Both the position numbers and the translations under genes were made by a program. 64,000 bases of DNA from Hemerocallis citrina (taxonomy: Eukaryota; Streptophyta; Magnoliopsida; Asparagales; Asphodelaceae): contig CM030366.1 of NCBI GenBank assembly GCA_017893485.1, forward strand, positions 48,544,283-48,608,282, given 5' to 3'. Of the stretch, positions 58,380-64,000 are shown piece after piece. The stretch's first letter is position 1, and each line of letters starts with the position of its first letter. The notes under the pieces are model-generated. The model made no database searches. It was not told the DNA's origin and was given only the letters and a program-made list of their open reading frames with translations.

Positions 58380-59439
58380 CTCTTCTCATCAAATTTACTA
58401 CTGTAACTACGGTAAGTATCCTAGGTATTCTATGAGTTACGAGCCCATGTCTAGGCGACCTGGAGAGAATCCCAATGCAGTATCATATGACTCATTCTGC
58501 AGGCATCCTGTGGTGATTTCACTTCCTACCATAGACATAGCACCACCCGTAATCACTAGACCACCCCATAAGCGTCGCCACCGGAACGGTACTCTGAACC
58601 AGTATCCACGTCCTACTCATGACTCATCATGGGACATCCTGTGAATACTCTCACGCCGCCAATCCAATGGCCCTCATACTCATATTTTTCTCTTACTTTC
58701 ATCACATCTTCACTATGTATCTAATCCTTACTTTTATTTGAATCATGAATAAAAATCAATCTCCTAGAGTTAGCACTCCCACTATACCGGTTTTAATCAT
58801 TTATACAACATGATCCAAACTTGGTCTTTTCATTTCAATAATATTTCTTTCAAATGCCGGTATGAGGCTTAGCTACACTCTAGTTCTCAATTTTACTTCA
58901 TAATCACAAAATTTGAGTCTTCATACTCATAAATTCTCTTTCATAATCAACATGATTTCTATTCTTTTCTATGAATCAAATTTCATACTTAAGGTTCAAT
59001 TTCAATTAATGCATTTCATGTTCAAAGTTCTATTTCAATAATCCATTAGATTCACATACAATTGTTCATTTTCTTTACTTAATTCAAATCACAAAAATTA
59101 TACTTTTCATCATTGTTTAAAGTGCACACAAATTCAAACAATTAGATGCATAAAAGCCCATAATCAAAACACTTAGATTTCCCTTCATTCAAAAATTTAT
59201 CTTTTATAACTTGGTAAATTTCTCATGAAAACTAAATCACTTTTCATATTTAATAATTATCATTTTATGCAATTCTACTCAAATTTTCACTTCTAATTCA
59301 CATTTATATTAGTCAAATAATACACAATTATTTTTCGTAGGCTCCACATAATTTTAGATTAATTATAATATTTTTTTTTTTGATTTACAATACCCCAAAA
59401 TATCAATTTAAATGCCCAAAAACCGAAAAATATGTTTTA

Positions 59440-59690
59440 AAGTGCCAAGACCCTGAGTCGAACCCACGACCCGAGAGAAACCAACAGCTACCAAAAGCCA
59501 GAACAGCCAAGGCACCACAACATTGAAAACAAGGGGTTTAATTAACTTAAATTAAGTCTCGGTATTCGGATTTTATTGAAAATAAGAAACAAAAGGGTAG
59601 AGCCCAAGTTTCGAACTCGCGACCACTGAGGTCGACCCACGGCTACAGTAAGCGCCCAACACAGTCATCGACCAAATGGTCTAAGTGACC
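59440..59690 (-). other. tRNA-like modules in LTR D
   Basis: On the minus strand, GCGAGTTCGAAACTTGGGC (about 59605-59625) and GTGGGTTCGACTCAGGG (59450-59470) are B-box-like; they sit in the same order and place as the two tRNA-like modules in the Tekay LTR, despite the general divergence of the two LTRs. Confidence 0.45.
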
Positions 59691-60615
59691 AGATCGATAA
59701 TAAGTGAAGTTTTTAGGGTCAAAACTCAGTTCTCTGTTATGTTGATTTTCTACAAAAATGAATATCTTTGTGTTCTCTTCTTCTCCAAATTTATTCAAAA
59801 ACTCCAGAATTTAATTTTCATCTTATCACAGCATTTCAGTGAAATAAAATTTCATTTTTGATATAAAAACACAATTTATTACTCTCTACTTGCATTCTAC
59901 TACTTAATTTCAATTTTAGGGAAAAACAACATATTCTTGCTACAAATTGCCTCTAAAATTTTCTTAAATAAATTATAATATTTTTCATGGACATTACACA
60001 TTTATTTCAGTAATAAAAAACTCCTTTTTCATGCTTTTTATCAAATCATTAATCAACATCATAATTCCACAATTCTTATTTATTATTTCACATACAAGCA
60101 TAACTTTTAATTTAGCACATAAAAACCAAATAAAGCATGATAGCATGGTAGATTTTAAACTAATAATCATAATTTTACAATTAATTAACATTCTTTTAAC
60201 ATGCATTATCACAATTATCACAATGTCTCATTTTCACACCACATAGCTAGTTCAATCATTTCTTCTTAATCTTATCAAACAAAGCCTAGCATGGTATTCT
60301 AATTAGAAGTTTAAGAAAGTCACCCACCTAAAATGGGGAGAAACACACAAAAAGTCCTAGGGAATTTCCTAGAATGAACAAAAGAGCCTTCTCTTCCTAG
60401 TTTGAGCCACCAAGTTGCTTCTCCTCTCTAGCTTATTGTTGATGGAACTCCTTCTTCTTGCTCCTTGGTAATGGCCGGCCAATCTTCTAGGTGAGGGAAC
60501 ACACAATTTTGCACTAACCTTTTAATCTCACAAACTCCATAATCTTTTGTCTCACTAACTTGTATTTCTTTTCTTTCTTTCTTTTTCAATTCTAGGTGCA
60601 AGGATAACTAGTGCA

Positions 60616-60633
60616 GGGGGGGGGGGGGGGGGG
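60616..60633. repeat. G18 homopolymer (C tract of LTR D core promoter)
   Basis: Reverse equivalent of the C16/C12 tract beside the TATA box in the Tekay LTRs. Length may be affected by sequencing error. Confidence 0.9.
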
Positions 60634-61192
60634 AATTTATACAAAATTTTAGTGAGAATAGAGGGCTAGGATTAGATCAAATGGTTAAGGATCAAGGGCT
60701 TAGATGAACTAGGGAGTTGAAATAACTTCTCATGATGAAAGTAACCACTCTCCACTTCATCCACTCTCCCTCTCCTCTCTAGCATTATCCGGCCTACAAC
60801 AAAGGGTGTGCATTGCACACTCTAGTGCAAGTACATGCCACCTAGTGTCCCTTATTTTACAAGTTGTTCATGTTAATTAAATTATTTGTTCATAGAATGC
60901 GTCAACACTACAAGTTAGGTTATTTAAAAGAGTAATTAAATTAAATGGGCTCACTAATGGGCTAACTAATCATGGGCTCAAATGAATGAATGAATTAATT
61001 AATTAATGTGGGCTACAAGGAGACAAATAGGCCTTGGATCAAATTAAGTTTTCTAAATTAAAAAGAGAAGGAATAAGGCTACTAGTTTATGAAATATGTT
61101 TAGAAAAATACATGCATAAATTTGCACGTGAACAACACGTAAAATCAAACAGATTCTAATTTAAATAGTATTTGAAAATCTAGGATGTTATA

Positions 61193-61858
61193 TCCAACTT
61201 CCCCAATTTGGGCATTCGAAGTTCGGGAAACACAAAAGAGGATTGGAGTTGCCAAGCAAATGGAACAATCTCATCCTCATTCTACCTAGTATTCATGTAG
61301 TATTTGTTCATAACTCTTGCTATTTGATTTTTGGTTAATTTTGATGTAGGGTTAGATTTAGAATTGTGAGTTAATTTGAGATGTGTTCAACAATGAATTG
61401 AGTGTTTTGGTTATACGAATTATGCCTACACTGTACTAAGTGTGGATGATTTGTACTAAATTTATTTGTGTAATTAACCTAAAATAATCTATATTGTACT
61501 AAGTTAGTTAGTGTTATTCGTGAAATGTTTGTACTAATTAATCTAAGTCCACAATGCATGAGTGTAATATGTGATGTGAGTAACATTGTGATTATATATG
61601 CCATACTTCAGTAACTTTGTGAGTAATAATGTGAGTAACATTGTATATAGACGAGTGTCGATTTATGATGATAGTTATAAACCGTAACATTGTGAGTAAC
61701 ATTGTTAGATATCGATTTATTGTAATTAGATATTGATGAATGTATAATTCTGTATTATTGATATTACATTTAATTCCTAGAAACTCCTATTTTTTATTTA
61801 TCGATATATCTAAAACCGAGATACAATCAAACTTGTAGTATTCTCTTTGTTATTGAAT
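61193..61858. other. Upstream region of the PMD gene
   Basis: AT-rich, with repeated GTGAGTAACATTGT and GTACTAAGT/TGTACTAA motifs (61430-61700). No coding signal. It may hold the promoter of the PMD gene; no clear TATA box is chosen. Confidence 0.5.
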
Positions 61859-63006
61859 ATGCCACGAACCCGGGCTATTCATGAAGAAGGAACGAGTAGT
61901 AGACCTCTACGTAACCGCGAGGGCCCACATACATGTTACGGTCAACCTCCGGGTGGATCTAGACGTGGTGGTGGACGACGACATGCAAATGTAAGTTTAA
62001 AATATATTTATTCGATGAATTTGATTTTCATTTCAAGGAAAACACAAATTATTATATTGATGTTTTCCCCTTTTATGCTATGTGGGTCGAGGCGGGTCCT
62101 TCTTCCCAACCAAATGAGCCCGGGCTGTCTTCTCATCCAAACGCCCCTGGCCCATCTACTCAACCAAATGAGCCTGGCCCGTCTTCGCTAACACATGTTC
62201 CACCGGTGGTTCCCGGTCCAATCGACCAAGGCTCTTGACATTGCAAGGCAACATTGCTCCAAAGCCGTGTGGGAGGGAGAGTCTCTAGAGTGTACTTTTC
62301 GGGGTCATGGCACTTTGCCCATGCATCCACGTATCCACGAGTTATTACAGGGTTGTGGGTTATACGGCTTCGGTTTGATGAGTTCTATTAAGGCCGCCGT
62401 CCACTTCATACTGCCCTTCTCGAAAGATGGCGTCCTGAAACACACAGTTTCCATTTGCTGGTGGGGGTGATGACTATCACACTGTAGGATGTTGCAATAC
62501 TCACCGGTCTTCCCATCGATGGACATGCCATAATTGGGACGATAGACTTCGATCCGGAATTTTTAATCCCAGAATATCTCGGAGTTGAGGCAGATCCTAG
62601 AGCTGTCATCGGCAAATCTCTTAAATTGAAGTGGTTTAAGGATACGTTTACTGACAAATTGGATGAAGATTCGACCCCTTTCCAAGTGGAGTGCTATTAC
62701 CGGGCATATATCATGACATTGTTTGGAGGTGTCATGTTTCCAAACTCCATTGGTGATTCCGTTCCACTCATTTACTTACCTTTAATAGCTGATCTTGATG
62801 GAGTTGGGGTGTACAGTTGGGGTGGTGCTACATTGGCGACGCTATACAGGAGTTTGTGCAACTGCGTTCTCAGTGCGAAGCAGATGAACGGACCGATGTT
62901 GTTGCTACAAGTGTGGAGTTGGGAACGCTTACATGTTGGACGGCCCATAATAAGTAGGCAATCATGGACTTTGGAGAGTGAACGTTCCCTATGGGCACAG
63001 TCATGA
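61859..63006 (+). pseudogene. Plant mobile domain (PMD, MAIN-like) gene, transposon-borne, damaged
   Basis: Exon 1 (61859-61990) starts MPRTRAIHEEGTSSR, an N-terminus common to MAIN-like proteins, and ends at a strong donor GTAAGT (61991). A 101 bp intron ends at AG 62090-62091, phase 0. Exon 2 opens with a short QPNEPGPSS-type repeat, then the PMD: SKAVWEGE, a LERWRPETHSFHL segment near 62416, DVAILTGLPIDGHAIIG, YYRAYIMTLFGG and SWGGATLATLYRSL, ending at 63006. Frameshifts lie near 62220 and 62395 and a TAG at 62485-62487 stands where Gln is usual. The usual C-terminal half of the domain is missing. Host MAIN/MAIL proteins act in silencing and genome stability; TE-borne copies have unknown function. 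Confidence 0.85.
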
Positions 63007-63159
63007 AATATTGACCTTCACCTTTTTTCGTTGCGTATCGAGCTACAATTTTCACATTCCATTGTTCTCTATCTCAATTAGTAACCTCGTAAATTTTTTC
63101 TACTAATTCTGTCATTGTTATTGTGCGGGGTGCTCAAATTATTTCAAGATCAACATTAT
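63007..63159. other. 3' flank of the PMD gene
   Basis: Short non-coding stretch leading into the repeat arm. Nothing else recognised. Confidence 0.4.
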
Positions 63160-63605
63160 TGTAACAACAACTTATCTTTGCATCACGAATAATTTCACCC
63201 TCAAAATAGAGCAAAATAGGAATATCGTAATCCATACCTATACATATTTATATAAAAATGATAGTCATTATCTAATCTACCCAAGTATACGTGATAAAGA
63301 GTTATACAAATCATACCTTCAAATCAAATAGCTTAACTCTAATCCTTGCGCACATTTTCCGAATAAATTGCCCAAATTAGGGATCTTGGAAGCTAGGTTT
63401 ACGATTTTGAGAGTGTGAGGAGAGTGGAATGTGGGGGGTGAAGAGGTTGCTTTGATATTTTGTGAATTTTTGGTGAGATAATGGATCGGATTTGGGCAGC
63501 TAGGGTTTCGGAGCTGGTTTTCGGAGAGTGTGGAGAGAGATAGGGGAAGAAGAGAATTAGTTGGAGGGTGTGCTATTCTTGAACTCCCAATCAACAATCG
63601 CAATC
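63160..63605. repeat. Single copy of the window-start palindrome arm
   Basis: AACAACAACTTATCTTTGCA, CATACCTATACATATTTATA and ACAAATCATACCTTCAAATC match the arm at about 465-640, and the GA-rich part at 63400-63560 matches 760-930. Here no second arm is visible. Confidence 0.8.
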
Positions 63606-63950
63606 TCAGCTAGCGAGTATAGTTAAAATAGGATCGCTATCTGAGATAGCGACCCTATACTTGGGCTTTTTCCCATGGTTTCACTTGAAAAAAGCAGGCA
63701 CATAGACTCACTATCTCAGTTAGCGGCCCTAGTGAAAATAGGGTCGCTAATAGTGATAGCGAGTATATACTTGACTTTTTTCTTCATATTTTTTCCCAAG
63801 TGGTGAAAACAACAGATAGATAGACTCGCTATCTCAATTTGCGGCCCTGTTTTCACTAGAGTCGCTAACTGAATTAGCGAGTGGGTCGTTTTGGTAAATA
63901 CTTTCAAAAGTGGGTAAGTTTGGTAAATACTTTCCAAAAGTGGTCATTTT
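63606..63950. repeat. Subterminal hairpin repeats and right end of the second PMD element
   Basis: Three units of about 110-120 bp, each with an inverted pair such as GACTCGCTATCTCA and TTAGCGAGT (starting near 63597, 63705 and 63824). They are followed by AGTGGGTCGTTTTGGTAAAT and AAAAGTGGTCATTTTGG, as at 9390-9475. The element end is placed near 63950; the rest of the window (63951-64000) is unassigned flank. Confidence 0.7.
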
Positions 63951-64000
63951 GGGGAAAAATTCCTCCACCCCAAACGTTATTTTCGTTCATTTTTTTACCC

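Larger units (their letters stand above)
58380..61192 (-). mobile_element. Truncated LTR D, Tekay-related, minus strand
   Basis: 58380-58750 matches the reverse complement of Tekay LTR positions 22260-22590 (for example GGTAAGTATCCTAGG and CATGACTCATCATGGGACATCC). Further right, 59440-59700 is the reverse of the tRNA-like region, and 60616-60660 the reverse of the TATA/C-tract core. The right end reads TAGGATGTTATA, that is a minus-strand start TATAACATCCTA (expected TGTAACATCC). The LTR 3' portion beyond 58380 is missing. The family is related to, but clearly diverged from, the element at 19448. No gene inside. Confidence 0.8.

Noticed and set aside
58220..58644. ORFs of 71 and 117 codons with a hydrophobic stretch
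   Set aside because: Their right part is reverse LTR D sequence; no independent coding evidence.
60616..60633. G-quadruplex-like G18 run as a regulatory element
   Set aside because: It is a homopolymer tract of variable length (C12, C16, C18 in related LTRs) beside the TATA box; slippage explains it, although the position is recorded.

Overview
This window looks like nuclear DNA from a flowering plant. It is AT-rich, has plant-type LTR retrotransposons (Tekay/Del-like chromoviruses and a Tat-lineage element), an L1-type LINE, hAT elements with a TTF/DUF4371-type transposase and a plant mobile domain (PMD) gene fragment. I see no convincing host gene, rRNA, functional tRNA gene or CRISPR array. 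Essentially all of it can be assigned to nested transposable elements, as in pericentromeric or other gene-poor heterochromatin. The species cannot be named from the sequence.

Layout. 1-9475 is the right part of a PMD/Mutator-like element that starts with a ~945 bp palindrome. It is split by a solo LTR (A, 1058-9211), itself split by a second solo LTR (B, 3257-7077, target duplication TTATA). 9476-9628 is the 3' end of a LINE ORF2. It resumes at 44652-44790 and probably continues through 53140-53330 and 57385-57490, having been interrupted by one LTR element and two hAT elements. 9629-44651 is a non-autonomous Tat-type element (target duplication TCTAT on both sides) that keeps gag and protease but lacks RT, RNase H and integrase. 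Its long 3' region holds three tandem-repeat blocks. Solo LTR C (14218-17385, AGTTC), a full Tekay-like chromovirus (19448-31681, CCTCT) and, in its 3' LTR, a second chromovirus on the minus strand (32944-44454, ATAAT) are inserted in it.

44791-53139 is a short non-autonomous hAT (8 bp duplication AGGAAAGG) carrying a nearly complete minus-strand LINE (45089-53027). 53331-57384 is an autonomous-type hAT with a broken transposase gene. 57393-61192 holds an unassigned stretch and a truncated reverse LTR. 61193-63950 is a second PMD element with a degraded PMD gene and hairpin-rich subterminal repeats.

Most notable: both chromoviruses carry a GT...AG intron-like insert at exactly the same place and phase, between gag and protease. 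Removing it fuses gag to pol in frame; keeping it ends translation after Gag. This suggests splicing controls the Gag to Gag-Pol ratio in this lineage. The proteins of both copies are broken by nonsense codons and frameshifts, many at CAG or CGA codons as expected from decay of methylated cytosine, so these copies are themselves dead.
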